Source: Acarospora socialis (Eukaryota > Ascomycota > Lecanoromycetes > Acarosporales > Acarosporaceae). Taken from it: DNA of 64,000 bases. The notes beneath the pieces were generated by a model. It did no database searches and had not been told where the DNA came from. It saw only the letters and a list, made by a program, of their open reading frames with translations. The translations under genes and the position numbers were made by a program. Positions within the stretch are counted from its first letter, which is position 1. Every line of letters starts with the position of its first letter. Below, piece after piece: positions 22,746 through 34,502 of this stretch. Location of the stretch: assembly GCA_025617375.2 (NCBI GenBank), contig JAMYGW020000008.1, positions 1,860,001-1,924,000 of the forward strand. The letters are read 5' to 3'.

Positions 22746-23732
22746 ATGGCTACTCTAAAACGCATCTGGCCGCAGCTGTGGCCCTCAACCCCCGCCCCCC
22801 TGACAGCCGCCAATCTCCCCTCGCAAACCGGCAAAGTCTTCATCATCACCGGCAGCACCGCGGGCATCGGCCTTGAGTTAACCAAAATCCTCTACAGCGC
22901 CGGCGCTACTGTCTACATGGCCGCACGCTCCAAGAACAAAGCTACGGCCGCCATCAACGCCATCACGGCCGAAAACCCATCCGTCGGCAGCATCAAATAC
23001 CTGCACCTTGACCTCGCCGACCTCACTACCATCAAACCCTTTACCACCGCCTTCCTTGCCGCCGAATCTCGCCTGGATGTCCTCTTCAACAACGCCGGCG
23101 TCGCCAACATGCCTGCCTCGGCACGCACTCGGCAGGGCTTGGAAACACAGATGGCTGTCAACTGCGTGGGTCACTATCTCCTCACGCAGCTCCTCTCCCC
23201 GCTGCTCATCTCGACCGCTGCAAAATCCGGGACCGAGTCCAACAGCGTGCGCGTCATCTGGTCGAGCAGCATGCTCGTCGACGTTCTCGCGCCCCCCGCC
23301 GGTGTGCCCCCCGCCGAGCTGGACACGCCCTCGACAGACCAGAACCGCAACTACGCCGTCAGCAAGACGGGCAACTGGTTTCTGGCCGCGCGACTGGCGA
23401 AGCAGCTAGGGCCCAAGGGCGTTGTCAGCATCACGCAGAACCCGGGGAACCTGCGAACGGGGATTTTCGATGAAACGCCGCGGCTGATTGTGTGGCTGTC
23501 GTGGCCGGTGCTGTACAAGGCGGTAGACGGGGCGCACACGGCGCTGTGGGCGGGGTTGGCGCAGGAGGTGACGGTGCAGGATGGCGGGAGGTATGTGGTG
23601 CCGTGGGGGAAGTGGCACCCGCAACCGAGGGATGATCTGCTGGAGGCAATCAAGGAGAGGGAGGAGGGAGGTAAGGGGTTTGCAAGGGTATTTGAGGAAT
23701 GGTGCGAGAAGACCACGAAGGAATTTCGGTGA
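22746..23732 (+). CDS. Short-chain dehydrogenase/reductase (retinol-dehydrogenase-like)
   Basis: An NAD(P)-dependent oxidoreductase of 328 residues in a single exon. The Rossmann motif is FIITGSTAGIGLELTK (about residues 32-47); NNAG follows at about 117-120, and the catalytic Ser and Tyr-Lys lie in VIWSSS and NYAVSKTGN. The NPGNLRTG segment after the active site is typical of the fungal WW-domain-oxidoreductase/retinol-dehydrogenase-like group, which often act on lipophilic alcohols or ketones. It is the divergent partner of the cyclase and lies tail to tail with the PKS, so a role in oxidising or reducing the triterpene or its ester is a reasonable inference. The codons are strongly C/G-ending, unlike the cyclase. 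No intron is needed; the start ATG at 22746 is in good context (ACCATGG). Confidence 0.9.
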   Translation: MATLKRIWPQLWPSTPAPLTAANLPSQTGKVFIITGSTAGIGLELTKILYSAGATVYMAARSKNKATAAINAITAENPSVGSIKYLHLDLADLTTIKPFTTAFLAAESRLDVLFNNAGVANMPASARTRQGLETQMAVNCVGHYLLTQLLSPLLISTAAKSGTESNSVRVIWSSSMLVDVLAPPAGVPPAELDTPSTDQNRNYAVSKTGNWFLAARLAKQLGPKGVVSITQNPGNLRTGIFDETPRLIVWLSWPVLYKAVDGAHTALWAGLAQEVTVQDGGRYVVPWGKWHPQPRDDLLEAIKEREEGGKGFARVFEEWCEKTTKEFR

Positions 23733-24040
23733 TGGGAAGGGCAAGCGGCTGATTTTGGAGTCTGGGGTATTGCGGCTCGGAGTGGACGGTAGTAAAATGA
23801 TAACTCGGTTTGCAACAGAAAAAACTCAAGTTTGTTTGAAAGGTGCTGCTCTTTGTTGATACGTTTAGTAGCTATTCTCCCTTAATCTAAACAGTCATGA
23901 ATTGAGACGTTCAATTATCTACACGAAGTGTTTCTAGAGCATGTATACCATCTAGGAGGTTATAGGCAACAAAGTCTCAACAAACACTAATTCTACTCGA
24001 GTTTACACCAAGACACATCCAAGACCCCCAATTATCCAGT
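23733..24040. other. Short convergent region between SDR and PKS 3' ends
   Basis: AT-rich 3' flanks of two convergent genes. I see nothing else. Confidence 0.4.
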
Positions 24041-27000
24041 TCAATTTTCGCTCACTTTTACACCACCCTTTTCAATCTTTCCCAGAATCTTCTCACACAG
24101 TGCACTCAGCGTCTTCGCGCTCACGATTTCCAGGGTTGTGATCCCCACCCCCAGTTCCAGCCTCACCCAGTTGCGAAACTCCACTGCGGCCAACGAATCC
24201 AGCCCATACGTCGCCAGCGGCTTCGCGGGCTCCATTGGCTCCGGTAACCCCAGGCTCCGCATAAAGTGCCTATTCACGACCTCAACCGTCCCCGCCAGCA
24301 ACGCCGTCTGATCGACGCCTGCGCGCATGAGCGCCAGCAGCGCCCGCACGTCCCGCGACGTGACCCCACCGTCGGCGTCGCCGGGCCCCGCGCTGCCCTG
24401 GGCCAGGGCGGCGAAGCGCGCGTCGCGCAGCAGGGCCGAGTCCGCTTGCTGCGGCATGGCGATGCCGGTGATCATCTGCGCGGCGCTGGCGGCGTGGATG
24501 GGCGAGGCTTGTTGCTGAAAGATGGAAGCGCGCAGAATTCGGTGCAGGAGGCTCTCGTTGATGGGTGTCCAGAGTGTACTGTCAAGACGATCGGCCAGGG
24601 CTTGCCGCTCACTGATGTAGCCGACGTCTTCAATGACCCCGAGGTCGACGGAGCAGGCAGGGAGGCCGAGGCCACGGCGGTACAAGGCGAGAGAGTCAAG
24701 GAAGACATTGGCAGCGGCATAGTTGGCTTGGGCCTTCTGTCCAACCAAGCCCGAGATGCTGGATAGCATGGTGAAGAAGTCAAGGGAGAGGTTCTGCTCC
24801 ATCGCGACGATGTGTAGATTCCAGGAGCCCTGCACCTTACAGTGCACGGCCTCATGGAATTGTGCCACTGTCATTGACGCATAGATTTTGTCCTAGCGAT
24901 GTGTAAGCATAGAGGAAGCTGAGAAGCAACAATAACATACCCTCAGTACCATGGCACCCTGGATAATCCCACCAATCGGTTTTGTTGATTGCCGGAACAT
25001 ACGCTTCACATCTTGTATATCAGAAACATCTCCCTTTGCAAGATCACACTGAGTGCCCAAAGCAGAGAGATCTCTCAATACACCTTGAGACTTCACATCG
25101 TCATATCCACTTCGAGATATCACAACTATGTGCTTAGCGCCATGTCGGGCTAAGTAGACTGCTAAGCTGCCACAGAGTCCCTTGAGACCACCGACAACCA
25201 GGTATGACAAGTTGTCCCTGAGAACAAGTTTCCGCGGTGCAGATCGGATCTGCGCAGCATTAGCCATGTGCTAGGTGCTGAAGACGAACGAATTAGACTT
25301 ACAGGTACGGTTGTGAGGCTGGGTGAAGCACGTCGTGAAATGACAATCTTTCCTATGTGGGCACCTCCACGCATGTATCGGAGAGCATCAGCGATGGCAC
25401 TGTAAGGGAATACAGTCCTTGGGGCAATAGCTTTGATGTGCCCGCCCATGATCAATTGAAACATGTGTGTCATGAGCCTATAAGAAATTTCAGCCCATTT
25501 GTATTTGCAGTGGAGATGACGATCAATTCATAATACCTCGCAACTGTAGGTCTCGTGACACTCTCATGTGACATGTCAATAGCTCTGTAGGAGGCATTAC
25601 GATTGAAGGGCTCCATGGACAGGTAGTTGCGATCCAGTATATCTTTTTTCCCAAGCTCAACCATGGTGCCACAGTCAGCAATTATGCGCCACGATTCATC
25701 CAGCAAATCACCAGTGAGAGAGTTCAAAACGACATCGACACCTTTGCCGTTAGTCATCTCTAGAATCTTGGAGGCAAATGTTGTGTTCCGTGAAGAGAAG
25801 ATGCGGTCGGGTGAAAGGTCAAAAGTCTCAATCAGGAAAGCCTGCTTTTCTTCATTGCTCACAGTGGTGTAGATCTCAGCCCCTACATACTTGCAGACCT
25901 GTATAGCTGCTATACCCACACCGCCTGCCGCAGAATGTATCAGCACGGATTGGCCACGTTGAATATTGGCCAGATCGAAGAGACCATAGAGCACAGCTAA
26001 ATAGACAACTGGTAACGTAGACGCCTCTTCAAATGACATCCAGTCAGGCAGAGCATGGACACCTTCGACAGGACATTGAACTTTGTTGCCAAAGCTACCT
26101 CTTCTGTATACGAGCACTCTCTGGCCAACCTGAAATGAAGACACTTGCTTGCCTACTCGTCGGATGATGCCGGCTCCTTCGAGGCCCAGGACATACTGGT
26201 TTTCTGGAACAATACCTAGGCATGTAACAACGTCCTTGTAATTCACACCTGCGGCATACATGTCCACTTCCACAAAGTCATCGGGCAGTGGAATCTCCTC
26301 CGTGAAAGCTTCGGTGAAGCAGAGTGAAGCAAGCATACCAGGGTGTTCGCATACCATTCGAACGCAAGATGGATGATCATGTAAGTTCTGGGACCGAGGT
26401 TCGCTGCCGTAGGTGACCTCTCTCTCAAACTGGTTGACGAGTGTGTCTGGATGAACACGACTAATGTGGACAATCCCAGCCCTCTCCACATATTCGCTCT
26501 CAATATGAATCTTGGGCAGCGAGGTCCATAAAGAGCGCAGGATTTGCTCGATAGCGCGATGAGACTGATGGCTTGTAGGCGATTCTATGTCAAGCGTTTT
26601 GAAATGCACTGTTGAATTTTCTGCACGAATAACCCTGGCCATGCCGTGAACCAGGGCGTTGTGTGGATGGGTTACCTTATGCTGTGACCCTGATGTAACC
26701 CAAAGGATTTTGCATTCTAACATCACAATCTTTTGGATAGCTTCCCACTGAGCCTGCTTCACTTGAGCAAGAACAGAGGAATATAGCTCTTCAAGGATAA
26801 GCACAGTGGACTTTGGCTGAAGGGAATCTAATGGTAGGCAGTGATCTGTGATTCGTAGTCCATAGCTAATAAGTGCTTTCTTAATGCCAGCAGAGTTTCC
26901 AATGTCATCTGAAAGATGCACCAGATTCACTCTGTCTCCTGTTGGCGATTCGTTCTGTGTCTCTGAGCTGGCCTGGGAGAGGTAGGCTGATACGAAACCA

Positions 27001-30000
27001 TCAGGCAACTGATTCTTCTGAGGGACTGACAAGATCTTCTCAAAGCCTTGATCGCGGAGCAGGATGGGTAACTTAGAGTGCTCGTAGCCTATGGTTATGG
27101 AGTCCAATTCTGAGTGGGAGTCTGAGTTCGAGCATGAACTCGTGTCAGATATAGTTGGGCGTCCTGCCACAAAATAGAGGTATCCTCCTTCTCCCAATAG
27201 AGCCTTTGAGTTGGCTATGGTCTCTCTCAATTCGGCTTCAGATAATGTTCCTGCTCTTACAATCACAAGGTTGATGTCTTTTCCAATCGCAGAAAGATCA
27301 ATGGAATGCCTGGTGAAATTGAGAATATCAAACTTGACATTGGCATGACCACTAAACTTTTCCTGAGATTTGAGAAGGGCCGTGGCATCTTTCGTGACTA
27401 GACAGTACTGACCACATGCTCTCCGAATTGAGATCTTCTTATCGACTCTGCTCAGCCAGATACTTTCCGCATCCGTGAGCATGTTGACTTCGACCACCTT
27501 GAGAGTGGGTGTCTTGTGAGCAATCAAGTCAATCACAGAGATAACCTTATCTGTATGAGCTTCATCGTCCAACAAACCATCAACCTGCCCATTGATAGCA
27601 AAACTAGAAAGCTGTTCTTGGGAAAGATATGTGATATCAGGCATCCATTCAAGATGAAAGTAGGTGTGCCCGGCATCTGATTTCTCGTGAGCATCCAGCT
27701 TATGATATCGAAGTCCATTGATCTGAAGTAGCAATTGCTTTGTTACTGAGTGGTATACCGTGATGTGAGACTTGTAATTCTTTGCTTCTTCGGGACTTCC
27801 GACACCATTGAATTCGGCTGAAGTGACCGCAAGTCCGGTCTCGACGTTTGTGGAACGGGAATTGAAGATAAGGTTGTCGATTACAGCGGGTACAAGTGCC
27901 TCATTAACCGCACTCCGAATCCCCTGCCATAAAGACGGTGCACCAGACTGAAGGCAGCCATCAATTGCAACTGGGTGGATCGAGTAAGGAGATTGTGGAA
28001 ATGCTGAAGGGGGTTCAGCAAATGAGACAAGTGCTCTGCTGTGTCGAGTTCCGGCTACAGCTTCGATCTCAATTTGCGATTGGAAGGATGGTCCAAAGCT
28101 ATATCCAACATCCCGCATGGCTTTATACCAGGTCTGAGCCGGTGTAGCGTACTCCAACGGTTTAACTGCATTTGACGGAGCCACTACGCGACGTATTAGT
28201 CTCCTTTTCTAGCATATGAGGTCTGATTTACTTACTCTGTACGCTCCCATCTTGTAGAGCAATCGAGCCATGACAATGCTCAGTCCATGCGTCTTCTGAA
28301 AGGGAAGATATTGAGAACTTGTTCCACGCCTTTTCTGTTTCACTTTCGGGGGTGAGCGTGAGCATAACCCGCTGGTCAACTCCTTCCAGGACCATAGCTT
28401 TGCGAAATATGACATTGCGCAACCTGTAACAGATTTCGTGAACTCGAGCTGCTTGATCGATGAAACCTCGCGACTGGCTAGATTGATATAGAGCCTCGAT
28501 CGCCATTGCTATATACCCAGCTGCTGGAAATAGAATCTGCCCTCCAACCTTATGGTCTTGAAGCCACGCCACCTCGTGAGTCCGCATAACCTTCTTCCAT
28601 GAAGGTGCATGCCAGGAGGTTCCCAGAACTTTACTTCCCAACAGATCATGGTTAGGGTAATTCCGGAAGCGCCAGTCCTTACTAGACTCACTCTCGTACC
28701 AATACTTTGTGGAATGGTTCCAGACATAGTTGGGAAGATCGACAATGACCGAGGGTCGCTCCGGGCTCTGAAGATCTTGGTTGACTCTCTTCAAGTCAAT
28801 GGTACCACCTGACAGGAAGATCTGACCAGCGACATCAAACAGAGCTATGACGGCATTTGTCTCTCGTCTGCAAGCTGCATGATAGTCGATAGAGGAGCCT
28901 TGACCACCCAATGCCTTCTTGATCTGTTTGATAGGACCATTCAGAGCATTACTAGGGCCAATCTCGATCAGGAAGTCTGCAGGTTCTTGATCCGTCACCA
29001 TGGCCTGTGTGGCCTGACTGAACAAAACAGGAGACGTCATATTAGTTGCCCAGTAAATAGAGTTGCAAGGGTGTTCGATTTGAAGTCCAGTCACAGAAGA
29101 AAACATCTTCACAGATCCATTGCCAGATAAAGAGAACCTGCATTCTCTCGCAAGCAGCTTTTTGTAGTGTGATGCAATATCGGTCATAAAACTTGAGTGA
29201 TAGGCCAGGTCAACTTGCAGCAGACGGGCGAAGTGACCTTGCGCTTGTAAAGCTGTCTTGACCTCTTCCAGTGTTGAGAGATGTCCAGAAAGCGTAACGC
29301 TATCGGGAGAGTTCACACAAGCAATAGCTATGGAGCCAGCATACGCTTGCACATACTCCTGGACGATAGAGTCAACACCAAGACTGACTGCAAGCATCCC
29401 AACTTTGGCCTTGCTGCTATCATAAAGATCAAGAGCTGCCCTTCCACGATAGTAGGCAACTTTGATCGCTTCCTCCGAGGTCAAATAGCCTGCGGCTACT
29501 GCTGCTGCTATCTCCCCCGAAGAGTGACCTACAACACTGCGTGGATGCACACCCCATGTCGCAAGCATGTTCAAGATGGCTAGCTGTAAAGCAGTCACCA
29601 ACGGCTGAGAAATTTCTGGTTGACGCAGATGCGCAGGAGTTCGCGGGCATGTGAGTTCATCTGTAAATATCAGTTGCGAACTGATGGTCAAAGTTCTCTA
29701 GCTTACCTAACAAAGTCCATTTGGGAGGATTGGGGAGGCTTTGAAGCACCTTATCCAGATGCTGAAGCAATGCTTTGCAGGGAGGAAATGTATCAACAAA
29801 CGTCTTGCCCATTTGAGACCACTGAGCACCTTGGCCTGTAAAGATGAACCCAATCCGGGGAGCATTGGGACGAAGCTTGCCAAAAGTGGGTTCATGATAG
29901 CCTATTTTGGTGCTACTTGTAACGATATAACTGCGGTAGAAATGATGAGTTCTTCGCTCGGATAGTGTATAGGCTAAGTCCTGCAAGTTAATATTGACAA

Positions 30001-31727
30001 GTGGGTTTATTAGATGAGTGGTGATGGACTTGTAGTAGGACTTGAGCGAACTTTCGTCGTTGGCAGAGAATACTAAGATATGTGGGCTTTCCTGCTTCTC
30101 GTCCGCAAAGAAATCGTCGTCATCCTGGAAGTAAGATGATTTGAAATGGATTTGAGATTGCCGAACAGCTGTACTCGCTTCGTCAAGAACGACATGCACG
30201 TTCGATCCGCCATATCCAAATGAGTTCACGCTCACTCGTCGAAAGGGCACTTTGGGCCATGGAATCGCGACCTTCGAGGCACTAACCCTAAGGGCACGAA
30301 AATCAACTGCAGCTATGAGTCAGCCAGTTATGGTCCCTATCAGCACAAGAGCTAGACGTACTTTCTGGGTTGGGGGTTACAAAAGTAGGATTTCCCGGAA
30401 TCATGCCGTTCTCAAGGGCAAGAATAGCCTTTAGCAATCCAGAAATACCAGCAGCGGGCTCAGAGTGACCAATATTACTTTTGATCTAGTTGAAAGCAGA
30501 TGTCAGCGGTGCCTACCCTAGAGAGAGGACCGTGGTAGATTGCACTGGGAAATATACCGAGCCTATCAACAATGGTCGGTCTGTAGGACGATTGGTGCAG
30601 AATACAGATGCTACACCATTCACTTCAACGGGGTCACCAGCTCGGGTCCCTGTGCCATGACATTCTAGGTAGGTGGTACTATTGAAATCTGAGATTCCAG
30701 CGTTGGCGTACGCCTGTCTGATAGCTGCAGCTTGAGCCTCCGAGCTAGGGCTTGCAATACCGGCTGTCCATCCATCGCTGTTTGTTGCAGATCCGCGGAT
30801 AACTGCTCTGATTGGATCATGGTCTCTGATCGCATCCGCGAGGCGCTTAACGATTACAGTATTAACAGCCTCAGATTTGATATAGCCGTCGGCTTTGGCG
30901 TCGAAGGTATGGCACAAACCCGAGAGCGAAGCAGCTCCGTTCATACCGCTCAAATCTATGCAGTGCTCAGGGCTAAGGTACAAATTGCACCCAGCAATGA
31001 TGGCTGTGCTGATCTCGCGCGTCTGCAAATAGCGAGATGCGACATCCAAGCTTACCAAGCTACCGGAGCAAGCAGTATCTATGGTCATACTGTCGAATAA
31101 GTTAGTAACTTTGGAAGGAGAAAAGATGACAGCCTAGTTAGAACCACCTTGGACCTTTGATGTTGAGGAAATGGCTCAATCGGTTACTTAACATTGCCCT
31201 CCCTATTCCAACTGTCGTGTTTGAAACTCGATCCTCTGGATCTCGAGACTGTATGTCGCCATAATCTGGAACGGGTCAGCCAAAGAACAAAACTTCAAGC
31301 TGTAGTTCTCCAGACCTGAAGCGTATGAGCCAACGAAGCAGCCCACAGACTGTCCCCTTAACGACTCAAGAGTGATTCCAGCGTTCTCCAAGCCTTCGTA
31401 CACGACCTCGAGTAGTTGGCGCTGCTGTGGATCCATGGCGATTGCCTCTGCCTTCGATAGTCCAAAGAACTGAGCATCTATGTCTGCTGGATGTATATTC
31501 TCGAGGAACATGCCACCTGGTGACTGCATGGTCTTCGGCCTCTTGGACCCATCCTCATGGCCCTTGAGCTGGAAGCGTGTTGCGGGAGGCTCATTGCTGG
31601 CGATACCACCACGCATCAGGAACTTCCACAGAGCAGTTGGCGAGTTGCTGTTACCCGGGAGGCGACATGCCACCCCAACAACTGCCAGCGGTTCCGCCGC
31701 AAAATCTGGGGTGATGGTGTCCGGCAT
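24041..31727 (-). CDS. Highly reducing type I polyketide synthase, KS-AT-DH-(inactive MT)-ER-KR-ACP
   Basis: Ten exons were reconstructed: 31316-31727, 31148-31265, 30558-31089, 30362-30485, 29707-30306, 28236-29660, 25537-28183, 25303-25477, 24941-25270 and 24041-24892. Every junction keeps frame and the product is 2,404 residues. KS: DTACSGS (Cys about 184), [12 protein letters not shown] and [25 protein letters not shown] and GHSSGE (Ser about 642). [17 protein letters not shown], with the partner Asp in IDGCLQSG. The methyltransferase region (about 1290-1400) lacks the glycine-rich SAM loop ([12 protein letters not shown]) and is probably inert. [17 protein letters not shown] and [25 protein letters not shown] (two glycines of the usual loop replaced) and ANYAAANVF (Tyr about 2179). 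[16 protein letters not shown] (Ser about 2353). There is no thioesterase, carnitine acyltransferase or reductive release domain, so a partner must offload the chain. The final exon is much richer in G+C than the body. The 32-nt intron at 25271-25302 is unusually short. Confidence 0.96.
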
Positions 31728-32304
31728 TCTACTCGCAGCTCTTTTGGGATCGGATCACGACTATCCTTGGTTAATCGATGTCAACACAAGCAAAGACAAA
31801 GGCAAAGAAAACGCCAGCATCCACTTTGTGAAGTTCAAGAGCTCTACGATCTATTTTGCTGTGCCACCGCAGCTGACAGGGCTTGGCGGATTCTACTCAA
31901 TTCCGATGTGTATCTAATAATGCACTCGACAATGATGCACCTGGAATGCTCGAAAGGAATCAATCAGGCGCTAGAACAAGTGATCTATTCGCCACACCAA
32001 GGATGTCAAGACAACAGGGCCCCACTGTAGGATTCTGTTGTGCATACAGAAGACTGATCTGCTCTTTCTTACTGTTGTTCTCCATCAGCCGGCTATAATT
32101 ACGTTGTGTATACTATGTATCCCCACACCAACTGCAAGGCCGAACTTAAAAGCGGGGGTTAGCATTGGTTCAGGCCCGCTGAACTCCGTAAGGTACCTAG
32201 AGTACAGTCATACTTATGCACGACATACCTTAAGGCGCGCCCGGCGGCACATCTGTCTGCCTATGTGTAAGGTACCTACCGTAGGTATAGACATAATAAT
32301 AATA

Positions 32305-32623
32305 AGGGTAAAAGACTCCCATAATCCATGCGGCTGCATAAAAGTCTCGGATAGACAACGGCCCGAAAATAAGACTCGGATAATCATTGACAACCTCATC
32401 TGTCGCCAAAATCTCACTCTCCGCAAACATCAAAAATTATATTATTACTGACCCTAACCACCTAACCACCTAACCAACCTAGCCTACCCTAACCAACCTA
32501 ACCACCACATTGTACGTCTGTTGTGTGGAAAACTTGGTGTTTTGTTTATCCGAGTCTTTTTTTCGGGCCGTGTCTATCCGAGTCTTTTATGCAGCCGCAT
32601 GGATTATGGGAGTCTTTTACCCT
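32305..32623. mobile_element. MITE-like element with about 78-bp terminal inverted repeats
   Basis: The left arm (32305-32384) begins AGGGTAAAAGACTCCCATAA and reappears inverted at 32546-32623, with a few mismatches and one or two single-base gaps. Both outer flanks are AATAATAATA, so the target was an AAT-type microsatellite or the duplication is hidden in it. The internal 160 bp has no coding capacity. I infer a non-autonomous DNA transposon; the superfamily is not clear. Confidence 0.75.
32450..32511. repeat. Telomere-like CCCTAACC / CCTAACCA repeat block
   Basis: About 60 bp of degenerate CCTAACC units (for example CCACCTAACCACCTAACCAA) sit inside the MITE-like element. They resemble the fungal telomere repeat (CCCTAA)n but with varying spacers. 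Confidence 0.7.
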
Positions 32624-32653
32624 AATAATAATAGTGCTAAACCGTCCACTAGG

Positions 32654-32855
32654 TACACAGTATTTGGGGCAAGTTTCGTTAGCCCGCCACTACTGCATGG
32701 CGTTCTTGGCAATGCTGTTTTGCTCAAACTCTAAAGTTTTCTGAGAGAAACAAGATATCTCACCAAATTCATTTGTAGGCGCAAGTAAAATCAGCACTGC
32801 CAAGATTGTCGTGCATTAGTGGAAGGCTAACGAAACTTACCCCAAATACTGTGTA
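32654..32855. mobile_element. MITE-like element with 31-bp terminal inverted repeats
   Basis: The 31-bp sequence starting TACACAGTATTTGGGGCAAG at 32654-32684 returns inverted at 32825-32855 with one mismatch. The outermost TA on both sides fits a TA target-site duplication, and the CACAGT ends fit the Tc1/mariner style. The 140-bp core is non-coding. It begins 30 bp after the first element. Confidence 0.75.
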
Positions 32856-33344
32856 GGTGTCCTGCAGGCTTAGTTACACTACCTTAGGAATAGATACCGT
32901 CGCGTCGACGGGAATGTCTTCCCACCCCTGTCTTACATCTTGTAAAGCTACCACACTCTGTATCTTTTGTCAGATTTTTACAATACCGAGCGCCCTGGGG
33001 AGTTTAGTGATTAGAGGTGAGCGCAGCGAAACTTTATGATATGGGTGGTGATGTTTGGGTAATCAAGTTGAGAAGTCATGCATGCTGGGTACTTGGCTGG
33101 ATACTAGGTAGTACGTCCATCACTGATCAGCAGTTGGCGGGTGATCTACTGCATAAGTTTCTATCCAAGCTACAAGCTGAATAGCCGGGAGAACATACCT
33201 CTCATTGGCGTGTGTAGCAATCGATCTTCTGTCAATCAGCAGAGCTTCAAGGGAGTGCTGTCGTCAACGAGCCTCCCCCAAACGCATTCCACCCTCACCC
33301 ATAGCTATACCCGCGTCAGCCAGCCTGCAGCGAAGCGAAAGCGA

Positions 33345-34357
33345 ATGGCCTCGACTGAACAAGATGTCGAGTTCAAAACCCTCGACGGCATCACCCTCCG
33401 TGGAACACTCTATCCCGCCAGCGCCCGCGGCCCCGGCGTCGTCATGTCCCCCGGCGTACGTCCTTCTCTCCCTCGCATCTCCTCCAACCATTGCCCATCC
33501 GTTTACACCTTCCCCAGTTCAACTGCGTCAAAGAAATGCTGGGCCTCCCTGACGTCGCGGCCCGCTTTCAATCCTCCGGTTTCACCGCCCTCCTCTATGA
33601 TCCGCGTAGCACCGGCCTGTCCGACGGCCAGCCGCGCAACGACATCGACCCCACCCTCCAAGCGAGCGATTACTGCGACGCCCTGACCTTTCTCTCCTCC
33701 CAGCCATCCGTCGACCCCACCCACATCTTCTTCTGGGGCATGTCCTTTGCAGCCACCGTCGCCCTCTGCGCCGCCTCCCTCGACAAGCGTGGCCGCGGCG
33801 TCATCGCCGTGTGCCCACTCACAGATTTCACTTACACGCCCGAAAAACTGCCCAAGGTGCTCGCGAAATGCATGCAGGACCGCGCGTCCCAAGTTGCTGG
33901 CAACGATCCTATGTACCTCCCCATGCTGAACGCGCGCGGGGAGAACCCGGCGGGCTTCGGGCTGGGCATCGACCGGGAGCGGTACGGGAAAATCGTGCAT
34001 GCGGGCAAGGAGATAGCGCCGCGGCATGTGAACCGCACCACGGTGCAAAGCTACTTCAAGATGGTCATGTGGCAGCCGTTTTCGCTGTGGCGGCTGCTGG
34101 CGCCCACACCGGTCATGTTTGTGGTGCCGGAGCTGGACCGGCTGAGTCCGGCTGACGTTCAGCTGGAGTACTTTGAGAAGCTGGAAGGGCCGAAGAGGGT
34201 ACATGTTGAGGAGGGCGTGGGCCATCTGGAGCTGTTGGAGGGGCCCCAGATGGAGAAGCTGATCGATTTGCAGGTTGAGTTCTTGCGGGACGTAATGGAG
34301 GGCAGGGTTAAGGGGACCAAGGAGGCAACTGAGGAGGGGATTAAGGAGGGAACATGA
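33345..34357 (+). CDS. Alpha/beta-hydrolase, polyketide-transferase type (Fma-AT-like)
   Basis: Two exons, 33345-33455 and 33518-34357, are joined by a 62-nt phase-0 intron and encode 316 residues. The N-terminus [20 protein letters not shown], the loop [11 protein letters not shown], the nucleophile elbow [10 protein letters not shown] (Ser about 113), the acid in PELDRLSP and the histidine in [10 protein letters not shown] give the catalytic triad. The length and N-terminal pattern resemble the group that includes Fma-AT of the fumagillin cluster, which moves a polyene chain from a highly reducing PKS onto a terpene alcohol; members are often mis-annotated as dienelactone hydrolase or Xaa-Pro peptidase. 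It is divergent from an HR-PKS that lacks a release domain, so offloading or transfer of the chain is the likely role (inference). The tail is charged and low-complexity. Confidence 0.88.
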
Positions 34358-34502
34358 GGACAGATTGGTATTGTAACATCAGTAGAAAAATAAGTCTCTT
34401 CGTTATCCGCTACAGAAGCTAACATAGACCATGGTTCCAGAAGGCAATGTAAAAGCCTCACAGTTGAATATAGCATAACCCTCTTTCTGCTATCCGTGCC
34501 GA

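Larger units (their letters stand above)
31728..33344. promoter_or_regulatory. Divergent promoter region, PKS / polyketide transferase, invaded by small repeats
   Basis: 1.6 kb lie between head-to-head starts. The middle contains two inverted-repeat elements and a block of telomere-like repeats (listed separately). The flanks hold no coding frame that I can support. Confidence 0.6.

Noticed and set aside
24266-24766. 166-codon plus-strand frame opposite the PKS ACP exon
   Set aside because: A by-product of the very high G+C third positions of the PKS exon on the other strand.
32038-32744. Frames across the inverted-repeat region
   Set aside because: They run through the MITE arms and their two near-identical translations come from the inverted copies. 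Not genes.
33503-34225. 240-codon minus-strand frame opposite the hydrolase
   Set aside because: Shadow frame caused by G/C-ending codons; the plus strand has the catalytic triad.
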